A stretch of 64,000 nt of DNA from Paenarthrobacter nicotinovorans. Lineage in GTDB: Bacteria > Actinomycetota > Actinomycetes > Actinomycetales > Micrococcaceae. This document shows, in pieces, positions 1-9,038 of the stretch (position 1 is its first letter; the number at the start of each line of letters is the position of its first letter). A program made the translations under genes and the position numbers. Where the stretch lies: NCBI RefSeq assembly GCF_021919345.1, contig NZ_CP089293.1, forward strand, positions 124,001 through 188,000, read 5' to 3'. The notes beneath the pieces are model-generated. The model was given only the letters and a program-made list of their open reading frames with translations. It did no database searches and was not told the origin of the DNA.

Positions 1-12
1 CGTACCAGCCAG

Positions 13-648
13 TTACGGCCGCGCATCCGGGCGCTGGCCATAGAGGTTGGGCAGGTTTTGCTGTTGTGCCGAGGCCGCTTGCTCCGCGGCAACGGCTTTG
101 GGATCCGGGACCGGCTGCTGGCCTTTGGCGATGCCGGAGCGCCGGTCCATGGCAGCAAACTTGGGATCCCAGGTGTCATCTCCGCCGCCGCTCAATGCAG
201 CAGCGATAACCATCACCACGAAGAAGGGGAAGAACGACCAGCAGATGGCGCGCCATCCGCCCAACCAGGCGCCCGCCGTCGTGCCGTTCTTGATCCGCAC
301 CGAGCGCATGCCTGCAGCGGCGTCACCGACGCTGCCCACAGTTCCCCAGATCATGCCGTAGATGAACAGACCCACGAACCACAGGACGACGTAGAGGGTC
401 AGCCAGAAGCCGTCATTGAACCCGAGCGTCGAGCCGCTGTTCATCATGGACTCACGGACCACTGCGGCGATGGCTGCCAGGAGGATGTAGCCCACCAGGA
501 ACACGACCGCATCCAGCACGCGGCCCCAAAAGTGGGCTGCTCCGGATGCCTTGACGAAGTAGGCGCCCGTGTCGGGGTGGCGGCGTACGGCACGTCCGGT
601 GAGGGGGTCCACCATGCCGGTTGCGGTTGTGGGCTTCGTAGCGCTCAT
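13..648 (-). CDS. RDD family membrane protein
   Basis: Predicted 211-aa integral membrane protein. An RDD-type signature is visible: Arg43 and Asp46 (R-x-x-D) open the first membrane helix (about residues 42-66), with further hydrophobic segments near 82-105 and 137-158. The tail is soluble, Pro/Gln/Ala-rich. The start at 648 (MSATKPT) is preferred because the longer frame to 711 would run into the upstream gene, whose stop is at 695. It is the last gene of a minus-strand operon behind the unknown 268-aa protein and the WXG100-type protein. RDD proteins are poorly characterised; some have been linked to ion transport. Family call is fairly secure; a link to WXG protein export is only inferred from position. 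Confidence 0.75.
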   Translation of the reverse strand: MSATKPTTATGMVDPLTGRAVRRHPDTGAYFVKASGAAHFWGRVLDAVVFLVGYILLAAIAAVVRESMMNSGSTLGFNDGFWLTLYVVLWFVGLFIYGMIWGTVGSVGDAAAGMRSVRIKNGTTAGAWLGGWRAICWSFFPFFVVMVIAAALSGGGDDTWDPKFAAMDRRSGIAKGQQPVPDPKAVAAEQAASAQQQNLPNLYGQRPDARP

Positions 649-694
649 GAGGGGCTTTCGGTTCGACGGCGGGTTGCGGCTTGGTTGCGGGAGA

Positions 695-1501
695 TCAGGC
701 CAGCCCGGCAAGTCCGCCCAGGACGCGGGCCAGGGACGGGGCCGATGTTTCCTTCAGTTCGAAGGAAACGCCCTCGCCCTGCTCCGGAAGGCCGGGTTCC
801 TGCGAGCCCTCCACGCGAGGCGTCAGGACGTGGACGCCGGACGGGCCGGTGTAAACGGTGACGGTAGGAAATTCATTGGTGTCGGAGTTGAACGCAACAA
901 CGTTGCTTGCGGCCTGCGTATCGGCCAGGGCCGTGGCGGCATGGGCTTCGAACTGGGCTTCCGTGTACACCGCAGGGTCCGAGTCGCGGGCGGCGGCGTG
1001 CTCGGGATCCACGAATTCGGCGAGGCGCGGTACCAGTTGGTCCCGGGTGATAACGGTGAAGCCGTGAAGGCCGCCTTCGTCCACTTCCTCCAGCAGGACG
1101 CCTTCGTCATGGACGTAGCCGTAGAGCCAGCGCTTGCCGGTGGAGACGGTCCGTTCAACGGAAACAACGTTGCTGCCGCTGCGGCGAAGGGTCAGGGCGC
1201 CGGTGATTTCCTCCGTGGCGTGCAAACGGGAGGGTTCCGTTTCGCCTTCAAAGATCACCGGGTATACGAGTTCCTTGGCGAGCAGCCCGCGCAAGGCCAC
1301 GGCGCACATGATGTCCTTGTTGGCGTCCTGGGCTGAAAGCCACGGCAATGCCACCAGTTGCTCGTGCTGGACGCCGTCCAGTGCCACGACTTCCTCATCG
1401 GTCAGCGTGGGCAGGGGCGCTCCGATGGCGCTGGCTGATGCCAGGATCTTGGCTGCGGCCTGGACATCCCGTTCGGTCCAATTCATGGTGCTCGTTGTCA
1501 T
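695..1501 (-). CDS. Uncharacterised acidic protein coupled to a WXG100-type gene
   Basis: A 268-aa soluble acidic protein without signal peptide or membrane segment; I do not recognise its family. Its ATG overlaps the stop of the upstream WXG100-type gene in an ATGA (1498-1501), so the two are very probably translationally coupled. Size, solubility and location beside a WXG100-type protein would fit a cytosolic partner or chaperone of the EspG kind, or an immunity protein, but no diagnostic motif was seen, so this is only a hypothesis. The gap to the RDD gene downstream is 46 nt, consistent with one transcript. Confidence 0.6.
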   Translation of the reverse strand: MTTSTMNWTERDVQAAAKILASASAIGAPLPTLTDEEVVALDGVQHEQLVALPWLSAQDANKDIMCAVALRGLLAKELVYPVIFEGETEPSRLHATEEITGALTLRRSGSNVVSVERTVSTGKRWLYGYVHDEGVLLEEVDEGGLHGFTVITRDQLVPRLAEFVDPEHAAARDSDPAVYTEAQFEAHAATALADTQAASNVVAFNSDTNEFPTVTVYTGPSGVHVLTPRVEGSQEPGLPEQGEGVSFELKETSAPSLARVLGGLAGLA

Positions 1502-2511
1502 CCGAATATCCCTCCGACAAAGTTTCCGACCGACTTGGCGGCATTACTGACTCCGTCTGCCACCTTACTGCCTACATCCTTGGCGAAATTGCCCACTTCC
1601 TTGGCGCCGTCGGCAATGTAACTGCCGGGGTTGCGGGCAAAGTTGGAGATGGAATCCCAATTGTCAGCCACCAGGTTGCCCAGCGCCCACGCTCCGGCAA
1701 CCAGCCCGGCACCGATGACGATCGGCGCACCGATGGGACCCAGAAGGGCCGCGCCGCCGGCCGTCATGAGCATGATGCTGCCCACGCCGCCCACCACGGA
1801 CAGCCCGCCGGCAACCCTGTCGCCGGTTCCGCGCCAACCGTCGTGCTGGGGGCTGATCATGTCGCTGATGCCGCCCACGATGTTCAGTGGTGCAGCGACA
1901 GCCCCGGCGATCCGGAGCCCCTTGGAGAACTTGCTCGCCTCCTGGAATGCCGTGCTGTACGGGATGTTGGCTTTGAGGTCGGTGATGACGTCCGTGACCT
2001 TTTCGCCGTTGCGCAGCGCGGTGATGCCGTCCCGCAGCACGCTGCCACCGGCGCGCCAGTTGGTCAGGATCTCTTTGGTCTGCCCGTACCGCAGGTGCCG
2101 GGGGATGACGTTTCCGGCGGCGTCCGGCTTGACCGGAAGGAGGTACTTGAAGGCCGTCCACAGCGGTGCAGCCACACCTTTGGCGCCCATGGCGGTGTCG
2201 TAGACATCCTTGAGGACGCCCACCGACGTGCCCGAGCCGTCATTGTGGCTGGCGAATTCCTGCTGGTTGGCGTGCTTCTTCAGCTGGCTCGCGTTTTGCC
2301 GGAGCATGTTGGCGGCCTTGACCAGGCTCTGCCGGTGCTGGCTGTTCCAGTCACCCTTGAAGACAGTGGCGTCGCGGCCTTGCCAGGCTGTCGTGGAATT
2401 GATCGCGTTGGACAGTTGCGTGCTTTGCAGGCTGATGGCGTCGGCGGCTTTGCCCATCACACCCGCCAGACTGCGAAGCTGCGCGATATCCGCGCCGTAA
2501 AACCCAGCCAT
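1498..2511 (-). CDS. WXG100-type N-terminal domain protein with long hydrophobic C-terminus
   Basis: A 337-aa protein. The first ~90 residues form a predicted helix-turn-helix hairpin with the WXG signature W43-Q44-G45, as in ESAT-6-like type VII substrates. After residue ~190 comes a long Gly/Ala-rich hydrophobic stretch (about 195-290) that could insert in membranes, then an amphipathic repeat-like tail with recurring V-G-N-F and D-G-A/V-K/S patterns. Start 2511 (MAGFYG) has a purine-rich AGGGGG ribosome site 6-7 nt upstream; the longer frame to 2616 lacks one and enters the inverted repeat. It is much longer than classical ~100-aa WXG100 proteins, resembling LXG/WXG effector architecture. 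It heads an operon with the 268-aa and RDD genes. Effector activity is not shown. Confidence 0.7.
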   Translation of the reverse strand: MAGFYGADIAQLRSLAGVMGKAADAISLQSTQLSNAINSTTAWQGRDATVFKGDWNSQHRQSLVKAANMLRQNASQLKKHANQQEFASHNDGSGTSVGVLKDVYDTAMGAKGVAAPLWTAFKYLLPVKPDAAGNVIPRHLRYGQTKEILTNWRAGGSVLRDGITALRNGEKVTDVITDLKANIPYSTAFQEASKFSKGLRIAGAVAAPLNIVGGISDMISPQHDGWRGTGDRVAGGLSVVGGVGSIMLMTAGGAALLGPIGAPIVIGAGLVAGAWALGNLVADNWDSISNFARNPGSYIADGAKEVGNFAKDVGSKVADGVSNAAKSVGNFVGGIFG

Positions 2512-2598
2512 ATGGAACCCCCTGTGTGCAAGCATCGAAAAGTCTCGTCCCAGCCTAGGGGGCCGGCCAAGCTCCCGCGATGGGTAGTCATGCCCATC

Positions 2599-2669
2599 AA
2601 AGCAACGCGGGGTCACTTATGGCCCATGTTCGACTCCCGAATGGGCCATAAGTGACCCCGCGTTGCTTT
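2599..2669. repeat. Perfect 29-bp inverted repeat (hairpin) downstream of ppa
   Basis: Left arm 2599-2627 and right arm 2641-2669 are perfect reverse complements over 29 bp around a 13-nt loop. The arm begins AAAGCAACGCGGGG and contains GTCACTTATGGCCC. It lies between the end of ppa and the start of the WXG100-type gene, both on the minus strand, so it could end ppa transcription, but there is no strong U tract. The long perfect arms look more like a mobile or REP-type palindrome than an ordinary terminator. Confidence 0.85.
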
Positions 2670-2731
2670 AAAAGCACGACGGCGGTTGGTGGGGTTCCAG
2701 GGAACCCCGCCAGCCGCCGTCGTGGTCTGCG

Positions 2732-3223
2732 TTAGTGGCCTGCGGCCGGAACGTAGCGCTTGATGGAGGCTTCCAGCTCGGCTTCGGCGGCGGCGCGGTC
2801 GCCCCAACCCTCGGCCTTGACCCACTTGCCGGGCTCCAGGTCCTTGTAACGGGTGAAGAAGTGCTCGATTTCCTTGATCAGGAATTCGCTGACGTCGCTG
2901 ACTTCCTGGATGTGGTCGAAGCGTGCGTCAACGGGAACGCAAAGGACCTTGGCATCTCCGCCGCCGTCGTCGGTCATGTTGAAGACGCCGATGGGGCGGG
3001 ATTCAACGATGACGCCCGGGTGGAGGTCGAAGTCCTGCAGGAGCACCAGTGCGTCCAGAGGGTCGCCGTCTTCGCCCAGGGTGTTCTCGAAGAAACCGTA
3101 GTGCGTGGGGTACTGCATGGAGGTGAACAGGACGCGGTCCAGGCGGACACGGCCGGTTTCGTGGTCAACTTCGTACTTGACGCGCGATCCCTTGGGGATC
3201 TCGATGGTCACGTCGTGCTTCAT
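2732..3223 (-). CDS. ppa: Inorganic pyrophosphatase
   Basis: A 163-aa family I soluble pyrophosphatase, hydrolysing PPi from biosynthetic reactions to two phosphates with Mg2+. The signature D-G-D-P-L-D (about residues 53-58) with the surrounding acidic residues is intact, and the N-terminal beta strand [13 protein letters not shown] is typical. Length equals the usual bacterial form. AAGGAG lies at correct spacing before the ATG at 3223. It is divergent from dacB across a 209-bp intergenic region, as its counterpart is in mycobacteria. Confidence 0.97.
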   Translation of the reverse strand: MKHDVTIEIPKGSRVKYEVDHETGRVRLDRVLFTSMQYPTHYGFFENTLGEDGDPLDALVLLQDFDLHPGVIVESRPIGVFNMTDDGGGDAKVLCVPVDARFDHIQEVSDVSEFLIKEIEHFFTRYKDLEPGKWVKAEGWGDRAAAEAELEASIKRYVPAAGH

Positions 3224-3432
3224 GGAATGCTCCTTGACGGGTGAGGGTGGGGCGTTGCTCCGCCGAAGCGGCCGCCACGGGTGACGGTGCCTCAGGCAGG
3301 CTGCTTAGCCCGGGGCTGGCGGCAGGCAAAAGTACAGCCGGTGCCGCCGACTACTATTGAGGATATAGCGAGAGGCCCGGGTTTCTTGAACCGGCGGGGA
3401 CATTTCAGGACTGACAGGACCAAGCAACTTCC

Positions 3433-4881
3433 ATGATGGGCGTTAAAAACGGGGGTTCCCGGAAGAGGGTGCCCACGGCGTGGGGGCGCTTGATGTGGCC
3501 GGTGCTGTTGGCAGTTGTCCTGCTCTGTGTCGGCGCCGTCGTGGTGTCCGGAATGGCGCCCGGGTTGTTCAGTGTTCCCCGGCCTTCGCCGTCGATCCCC
3601 GCATGGCAGCAGCAACCCAGGCAACTGTCCGGCTCCAGCGCGCTGCTGCCCCTGGATGACAAAGCGCCCGTCCCCCTGCCGTCCGAAGTGTCCCGGCTCC
3701 TGGACGGGACCCTGAAACCAGATGGCGCGGGCAACATCAGCGGCATGGTCATCGACGCCATCACGGGGAAGGTCCTGTTCGACCGCGACGCCAACGCCAA
3801 CAGGATCCCGGCGTCCAACATGAAATTGTTGACCGCCGTCGCCGCCCTGAAGGCACTCGGGCCTGACGCGCGGTTCACCACCAAGGTTCTCGGATCCGAC
3901 AATCCCTCCACAGTGGTCCTGACCGGCGGCGGGGACGTGCTGCTGGGTGCGTCCGCTTCCGACCCTTCCGCCATTCTTGGACGTGCCGGCCTGGCTTCCC
4001 TGGCCGCGGACACTGCGGCAGCCCTGGCCGCAGCGGGCGTGCAGGGCCCCATCACGGTGAAGGTGGACGACTCCCTCTTCACCGGACCGGCCCTGAACCC
4101 GGCCTGGAGCCTCGACGACGTGGCGGCCGGCGAAACCGCTCCCTTGTATTCCCTCGCGCTGAACTCCGGACGCTATTCACCCGGCGTTCAAACAGGTCCC
4201 AGGCCCCAGGACTCTGCCATGACCACCGCCCAGGCTTTCGCGGAGCAGTTGGCGGCGGCCGGCGTCGTGGTGAGTCCCGGCGTCGAACGCGCCAAAGGCC
4301 TCCCCACCAAAGTCCTGGCCACCGCTGAATCCGCCACGGTCAGCGAGCAAGTGGACCTGATGCTGGAGACCTCCGATAACTTCCTGGCCGAGGCCCTGGG
4401 GCGGATGACCGCTGCCGCCAGCGGCAAGGAAACCACCTACGACGCCGCCACTGCAGCCGTGCGGCAAAGGCTGGGGGAGTTGGGTATCGCCACGGACTCA
4501 ATGCAGCTGGCCGACGTTTCGGGACTGGCGTTGGAGAACCAGGTCAGTGCCCGGCAGTTCGCCGAGGTCGTCCGGGCCATCACCAGTGGTCCGGATCCTG
4601 CGCTTCGTTCAGCCCTGGACGGTTTTCCCGTTGCGGGACTCACCGGCACCCTCAACGACAGGTACGGCGACGCCAGCACCGCCGGGGGAGCGGGACTGGT
4701 CCGCGCCAAGACCGGAACCCTCAACACCGTCATCGCCCTGAGCGGTTATGTGGTGGATGCGGACGGACGGCTCCTGGTGTTCTCCTTCATAGGCAACGGA
4801 CTGGACCCCGGTGCGGCCGGCAACAAAGTGGCCATGGACCGATCCGCGTCCGTACTGGCCTCCTGCGGCTGCCGGGGCTGA
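3433..4881 (+). CDS. dacB: D-alanyl-D-alanine carboxypeptidase/endopeptidase (PBP4 type)
   Basis: A 482-aa peptidase family S13 penicillin-binding protein that trims or cleaves peptidoglycan cross-links outside the membrane. All three active-site motifs are present: S128-x-x-K131 (SNMK), S314-D315-N316, and K426-T427-G428. Residues ~19-41 form a signal anchor (WPVLLAVVLLCVGAVVV) followed by a Pro-rich linker. The ATG at 3433 lacks a strong ribosome site; M21 (3493) is an alternative. A TACTAT box at 3352-3357 is a possible -10. The downstream zincin gene starts 52 nt after the stop, so the two probably share a transcript. Confidence 0.93.
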   Translation: MMGVKNGGSRKRVPTAWGRLMWPVLLAVVLLCVGAVVVSGMAPGLFSVPRPSPSIPAWQQQPRQLSGSSALLPLDDKAPVPLPSEVSRLLDGTLKPDGAGNISGMVIDAITGKVLFDRDANANRIPASNMKLLTAVAALKALGPDARFTTKVLGSDNPSTVVLTGGGDVLLGASASDPSAILGRAGLASLAADTAAALAAAGVQGPITVKVDDSLFTGPALNPAWSLDDVAAGETAPLYSLALNSGRYSPGVQTGPRPQDSAMTTAQAFAEQLAAAGVVVSPGVERAKGLPTKVLATAESATVSEQVDLMLETSDNFLAEALGRMTAAASGKETTYDAATAAVRQRLGELGIATDSMQLADVSGLALENQVSARQFAEVVRAITSGPDPALRSALDGFPVAGLTGTLNDRYGDASTAGGAGLVRAKTGTLNTVIALSGYVVDADGRLLVFSFIGNGLDPGAAGNKVAMDRSASVLASCGCRG

Positions 4882-4933
4882 AAGCTCCGCGTCCAGCGAA
4901 CTTAAGGGTTCACTGTCAGCCACGTGTGGTGTG

Positions 4934-6064
4934 ATGGACCGTATGGTGTCATCTGCCCGCGAATCGTCAGCAGGGGCCCAGTCCCTGATCAATTGGGATC
5001 TGGCCGCCGCTACGGCTGCCCGGCTTGCCCCCTCCGGCCCTGAGCTCAGCGCCGGGGAAATCGGCAAGGCGGTAGAGAACCTGCGCTTCAATGCGGATAT
5101 CTCCGTGCCCCACGTGCACGACATCACAGGCCTGGACGCCGCGCGGGACCTGCGCGATTCCCATGTCCTGGTGGTGGACCGGGCCTCGTGGTCCAAGGCC
5201 AATACCCAGAGTTTCTCGGTGATGCTCCAGCCTGCGCTGAAGAAGATGCTGGAAAGCCGCAGCGGGGTTGCCATGACACCGGCGGCAGCTGCAACCAGCG
5301 GGGCCATCACCGGAACCCAGCTCGGCGCCGTACTGGCCTTCCTCTCCAGCAAAGTGCTCGGCCAGTATGATCCCTTCGCTGCCCTGGCACCCGATTCCAC
5401 TGTGCCCCCGGGCGGCCGCCTCCTGCTTGTGGCGCCGAACATCATCTCCGTGGAACGCGAACTCAACGTCCACCCGGACGACTTCCGCCTCTGGGTGTGC
5501 CTCCACGAGCAAACGCACCGCGTCCAGTTCGCGGCCGCACCCTGGCTCAGGCACCACATGCTCGACGAAATCGAGAAACTCAGCGGCAACCTCCTGGGCA
5601 ACATGGACTCCCTCGTTGAACGGGCCGGCGCAGTGGCCAAGTCCCTCCGGGACCGCAATCCCACAGAGAAGACACCGGGCCGTGGTGCCATCCTGGACCT
5701 CCTGCAGAATCCCGAAGAAAAAGCGTCCCTCTCCCACATCACCGCTGTCATGAGCCTCCTCGAGGGCCACGCCAACGTCGTGATGGATGCCGTCGATTCC
5801 AGCATCGTCCCCTCCGTGAAGACCATCCGCCAGCGCTTCAACGACCGCGGCAAGGACCGGGGCGTTGTGGAGAAGTTCATCCGCAACCTCCTCGGCCTGG
5901 ATGCCAAGATGCGCCAGTACACCGACGGCGCCAAATTCGTCCGCGAAGTCGTTGCCGTGGCCGGGATGGAAGGCTTCAACAGCGTCTGGGAATCCGCCGA
6001 GTACCTGCCCACCGAAGAAGAAATCCATAACTCCCGGCTGTGGCTAGAGCGGATGGGCCTTTGA
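4934..6064 (+). CDS. Zinc-dependent metallopeptidase-like protein (DUF2342 / F420-associated family)
   Basis: A 376-aa protein of the actinobacterial zincin-like family annotated as DUF2342 or 'coenzyme F420 biosynthesis associated'. The zinc motif H-E-Q-T-H is seen in LHEQTHRVQF near residue 195. No signal peptide, so probably cytosolic. It sits between dacB and tilS, the same position as Rv3626c in M. tuberculosis. The open frame extends upstream into dacB, but 4934 (ATG, preceded by an in-frame GTG at 4931) is the first plausible start. Family recognition is good; the substrate is unknown, and the F420 label comes from genome profiling rather than biochemistry. Confidence 0.85.
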   Translation: MDRMVSSARESSAGAQSLINWDLAAATAARLAPSGPELSAGEIGKAVENLRFNADISVPHVHDITGLDAARDLRDSHVLVVDRASWSKANTQSFSVMLQPALKKMLESRSGVAMTPAAAATSGAITGTQLGAVLAFLSSKVLGQYDPFAALAPDSTVPPGGRLLLVAPNIISVERELNVHPDDFRLWVCLHEQTHRVQFAAAPWLRHHMLDEIEKLSGNLLGNMDSLVERAGAVAKSLRDRNPTEKTPGRGAILDLLQNPEEKASLSHITAVMSLLEGHANVVMDAVDSSIVPSVKTIRQRFNDRGKDRGVVEKFIRNLLGLDAKMRQYTDGAKFVREVVAVAGMEGFNSVWESAEYLPTEEEIHNSRLWLERMGL

Positions 6065-7245
6065 GCCTTCCGGCCGGTTCCGGTGCTGGTTCAGGTTCCG
6101 GTGCGGGTTCAGCAGGCAAAGGACGACGCCGGCCCGGACGATTGGCGCCAGTCGTCGGCAAGGCACGGAAACAGTTGCAGAACGCCCTCGCCGCTGCCGG
6201 GTACCCCGCGCGGGTGCTCGTGGCCTGCAGCGGAGGTCCGGATTCCCTGGCGCTCGCAGCCATTGCAGCCCATTTCGGCAGGCGCGGCCACGTGGATGGA
6301 AATCCGGTGTCCGTTGCCGCCGTCGTGGTTGACCATCAACTGCAGGACGGATCGGCGGAAGTAGCTGCCAGGACCGCATCTGTCTTGCGCGAGCTGGGGC
6401 TTTCTCCCGTGGAAGTGCGGACAGTGGACGTCGCAGCAACCGGGTATGGCCCCGAGGCCGCAGCGCGGGACGCCCGGCATGCGGCCCTTGAATCCGCCGC
6501 CGATGACCTGGGGTGTGATGCGATCCTGCTCGGCCATACCTTGGATGACCAGGCTGAACAGGTGCTCCTGGGCCTGGCCCGGGGTTCCGGGACACGCTCC
6601 TTGGCGGGCATGCGCCCTGCCCGCGGCCGGCTTCTCCGCCCATTCCTCGGTCTCCGCCGCCAGGAAACAGTGGAGATCTGCGACGTCGAGGAACTGGACC
6701 CCTGGCACGATCCGAGCAACGCCGATCCCGCCTTCGCCCGCTCCAGGACACGCGTGGAAGTCATGCCGGTCCTCGAAGAAAAGCTTGGGCCCGGGGTGGC
6801 TGAATCCCTGGCCCGGACTGCGGCGATCCTTCAGCAGGATGCGGATTTCCTCGAGGATTTGGCCAACGAGACCTATCTCTCACTCGTCCATCGTGAGGAT
6901 GGGGGCGTCTGGCTGCCGGAGGATACCGTCCGCGGACTTGCACCGGCGCTAAGGTTCCGGGTCATCGCCAAGGCTGCAGCCGACGTCGGGGGTCAACAAC
7001 CCGGGTACGGTCGGCTTCAAGCCGCGGAAGCCCTGCTGCGCAGGCAGGGGTCGGCCGGGCCCGTGCAGCTTCCCGGCCACGTCAGCGTTTCACGTCTGTC
7101 CCTCAGCGATCTGGCGCAGGAAAGGACTGTTTCCGCAGGCGCTCCGCCGGCGGATGCGACCGGTGATTCGGCCAACGCCGGTCCCCGCGAAGCCGCGCGC
7201 TGTGGGAAGCTAGTATTCCGGCATCAGAAACCGTCCCAGCAGTAG
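6040..7245 (+). CDS. tilS: tRNA(Ile)-lysidine synthetase
   Basis: TilS modifies the wobble C34 of tRNA-Ile2 to lysidine using ATP and lysine, so that AUA is read as Ile. The PP-loop ATP motif S-G-G-P-D-S-L is present near residue 64, followed by the conserved G-H-T-x-D-D-Q-x-E segment ([17 protein letters not shown]). Protein length is 401 aa from the GTG at 6040, typical for actinobacteria. The upstream stop (6062-6064) overlaps this N-terminus; a TTG at 6061 forms a TTGA overlap and is an alternative start. The extreme N-terminus is a Gly/Ser-rich low-complexity stretch encoded by an 18-bp repeat, which suggests it is not functionally constrained. hpt follows after 31 nt. Confidence 0.93.
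   Translation: MARADGPLSLPAGSGAGSGSGAGSAGKGRRRPGRLAPVVGKARKQLQNALAAAGYPARVLVACSGGPDSLALAAIAAHFGRRGHVDGNPVSVAAVVVDHQLQDGSAEVAARTASVLRELGLSPVEVRTVDVAATGYGPEAAARDARHAALESAADDLGCDAILLGHTLDDQAEQVLLGLARGSGTRSLAGMRPARGRLLRPFLGLRRQETVEICDVEELDPWHDPSNADPAFARSRTRVEVMPVLEEKLGPGVAESLARTAAILQQDADFLEDLANETYLSLVHREDGGVWLPEDTVRGLAPALRFRVIAKAAADVGGQQPGYGRLQAAEALLRRQGSAGPVQLPGHVSVSRLSLSDLAQERTVSAGAPPADATGDSANAGPREAARCGKLVFRHQKPSQQ
6076..6111 (+). repeat. 18-bp direct repeat in the 5' end of tilS
   Basis: Two tandem 18-bp copies (6076-6093 and 6094-6111), GGTTCCGGTGCTGGTTCA and the same with G for T at the 12th base, encode Gly/Ser/Ala-rich residues before the catalytic domain. Confidence 0.8.
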
Positions 7246-7276
7246 CCGCACCCGAGCATCAAAACAGGAGCCATTG

Positions 7277-7828
7277 GTGGATTCAAACGACGTCCAGGCA
7301 GATCTCAAGCACGTTCTTTACACCAAAGAGCAGATCCAAACGCGTATCGCGGAACTCGCAGCGCAGATCGACAAGGACTACGAAGGCCGCGACATCCTCA
7401 TTGTCGGGGTCCTCAAGGGTGCGGTCATGGTCATGGCTGACCTTGCCCGCGCACTGCACAGCCACGTCAGCATGGACTGGATGGCTGTCTCGTCCTATGG
7501 CTCCGGCACCCAGTCCTCCGGCGTCGTCCGGATCCTCAAGGACCTCGACACCGACCTCATGGGCAAAGACGTGCTCATTGTTGAGGACATCATCGATTCC
7601 GGCCTCACTCTTTCCTGGCTGAAGTCGAACCTCGAATCCCGCGGTACCGCCAGCGTCGAGATCTGCACCGCTTTCCGGAAGCCGACCGCCGCCAAGGTGG
7701 AAATCGACGTCAAGTACGTCGGCTACGACATTCCCAACGAGTTCGTTGTCGGCTACGGCCTGGACTACGCCGAGAAGTACCGCAACCTCGACTTCGTGGG
7801 CACCCTGGCCCCGCACGTTTACGAGTAA
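7277..7828 (+). CDS. hpt: Hypoxanthine phosphoribosyltransferase
   Basis: A 183-aa purine salvage enzyme making IMP/GMP from hypoxanthine/guanine and PRPP. The PRPP-binding signature [10 protein letters not shown] is intact near residue 101, and the C-terminal F-V-V-G-Y-G-L-D-Y motif is typical of HPRTs. GTG at 7277 is chosen because CAGGAG (7265-7270) lies 6 nt upstream; the TTG at 7274 would be too close. It lies just after tilS, as in most actinobacteria, and is followed by a strong hairpin terminator. Confidence 0.96.
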   Translation: MDSNDVQADLKHVLYTKEQIQTRIAELAAQIDKDYEGRDILIVGVLKGAVMVMADLARALHSHVSMDWMAVSSYGSGTQSSGVVRILKDLDTDLMGKDVLIVEDIIDSGLTLSWLKSNLESRGTASVEICTAFRKPTAAKVEIDVKYVGYDIPNEFVVGYGLDYAEKYRNLDFVGTLAPHVYE

Positions 7829-7845
7829 CCACCCGGTTCCCGCTT

Positions 7846-7908
7846 CGCCGCGCCACTTTCCGCCAAAGGCACCTGCAACCTGGTGCTTTTGGCGGAAGGG
7901 GCGCGGCG
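7846..7908 (+). terminator. Long hairpin terminator after hpt
   Basis: A long, slightly interrupted inverted repeat: CGCCGCGCC at 7846-7854 pairs with the end GGCGCGGCG (to 7908), and CTTTCCGCCAAA pairs with TTTTGGCGGAAG around a loop near 7876-7880. It lies 18 nt after the hpt stop and is followed by TTGCTGTTT. Confidence 0.75.
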
Positions 7909-7988
7909 TTGCTGTTTAAAGGGTGCGAATGGCCTGGGTGGTTGATCTTTGGCTTGGCCGGGCCTGCCGCCTCTCCGCTTGCCGGGGC

Positions 7989-8000
7989 TAAACTGAACCA
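7989..8000 (+). promoter_or_regulatory. TAAACT -10 box; probable leaderless start
   Basis: TAAACT at 7989-7994 ends 5 nt before the ATG at 8000. There is no Shine-Dalgarno sequence, so the transcript of the lipoprotein gene probably begins at or very near its start codon. Confidence 0.5.
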
Positions 8001-8845
8001 TGACCGGTGCTTCTGCCCGTCTTCTGACTTGGCTTGCCGTCATGGCGACGCTCCTCACGGCCTGCACTCCCGCCGTCGACCTCCCCGGGACCGATGCCGG
8101 CCAGCCGGTCGCGACCTCTTCCGCCGTGCCGACTGCGAGCGAAACCGCCGCGGTCCCGTCTACGAACACCCAACCTCCCGCTCCGGCTGTGGCTCCAATC
8201 CCAGCTGCGCCTCCCGTCCCGGCGGCGCCTCCGGCGATTCCCCAGCCGTTCGCGTTCAACCTGTACCAGGCGGGTGACTTCGTTCCGCAGTACACCTTCG
8301 ATTGGTGCGTTGCGGCGAGCGTGCAGATGGCCCACAACCTCATTGACGACACCGGCGGGGCTTCCTGGACCGACTCTGCGCAGCAGGGTCAGCTGTGGGA
8401 GATGGCAAGGGCCAGATCATCCGATTCGTTCAACGGTGCCAACCCGTTCGGTTGGGCGCAGGTGCTGACCGAATCCGGCATGGGGCCGTACACGGTGGTG
8501 AGCGTCGCGGATTATGGCGGCGCCCTGCAAACGGCTGCGCGCGCCATGGCGGGTACCGGGCGACCGGTTGGCCTGGTCATGTGGAGCGGCCGCCACGCGT
8601 GGGTCATGAGCGGATTCGAATCGATGGGCGATCCCGCCCTGTTCCCGGACTTCAAGATAACGGGGATTCACGTCATGGATCCGCTGTACCCATATGGCAG
8701 CGGGCAGTGGGGGCCATCGCCCGAGCCCAACAGCCTGCTCAGTCCGGAGCAGCTGGCCACGCAGTTCGTGGTCCGGGAGCCCCGACGCTGGAGCAGCGGA
8801 CTCCCGACCGGCTACTTGCTGGTGCTCCCCGTCGCTGCGGCCTGA
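8000..8845 (+). CDS. Putative lipoprotein with papain-like C39-type peptidase fold
   Basis: A 281-aa secreted lipoprotein. The signal peptide ends in the lipobox L-T-A-C (Cys22), then a Pro/Ala-rich linker (about 30-80) and a globular domain. In that domain a Cys in FDWCVAASVQM, a His in GRHAWVMSGF and a following Asp in HVMDPLYP are ordered like the Cys-His-Asp set of C39-like peptidases. Anchored outside the membrane, it may process an extracellular peptide or cell-wall component; the substrate is unknown. It stands between the hpt terminator and ftsH, probably as a single gene with a leaderless promoter. Confidence 0.72.
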   Translation: MTGASARLLTWLAVMATLLTACTPAVDLPGTDAGQPVATSSAVPTASETAAVPSTNTQPPAPAVAPIPAAPPVPAAPPAIPQPFAFNLYQAGDFVPQYTFDWCVAASVQMAHNLIDDTGGASWTDSAQQGQLWEMARARSSDSFNGANPFGWAQVLTESGMGPYTVVSVADYGGALQTAARAMAGTGRPVGLVMWSGRHAWVMSGFESMGDPALFPDFKITGIHVMDPLYPYGSGQWGPSPEPNSLLSPEQLATQFVVREPRRWSSGLPTGYLLVLPVAAA

Positions 8846-9038
8846 ACGAACCAGCAACAAACCCTGTCCACTCGAGCCCACCGCGAGTATCCTGTGTACG
8901 CCCAGAGGGAACTTTTGGACTTTCCAGTGCGTGAATTACTGGGAACGGTGTATAGCTTGAAACCGAAGCAGCACCACTCGCGCGCAGAAGTTGCGCCTTG
9001 CAGCACTACCAGGAGGGACGGGGCAAAACCCCGATCAG

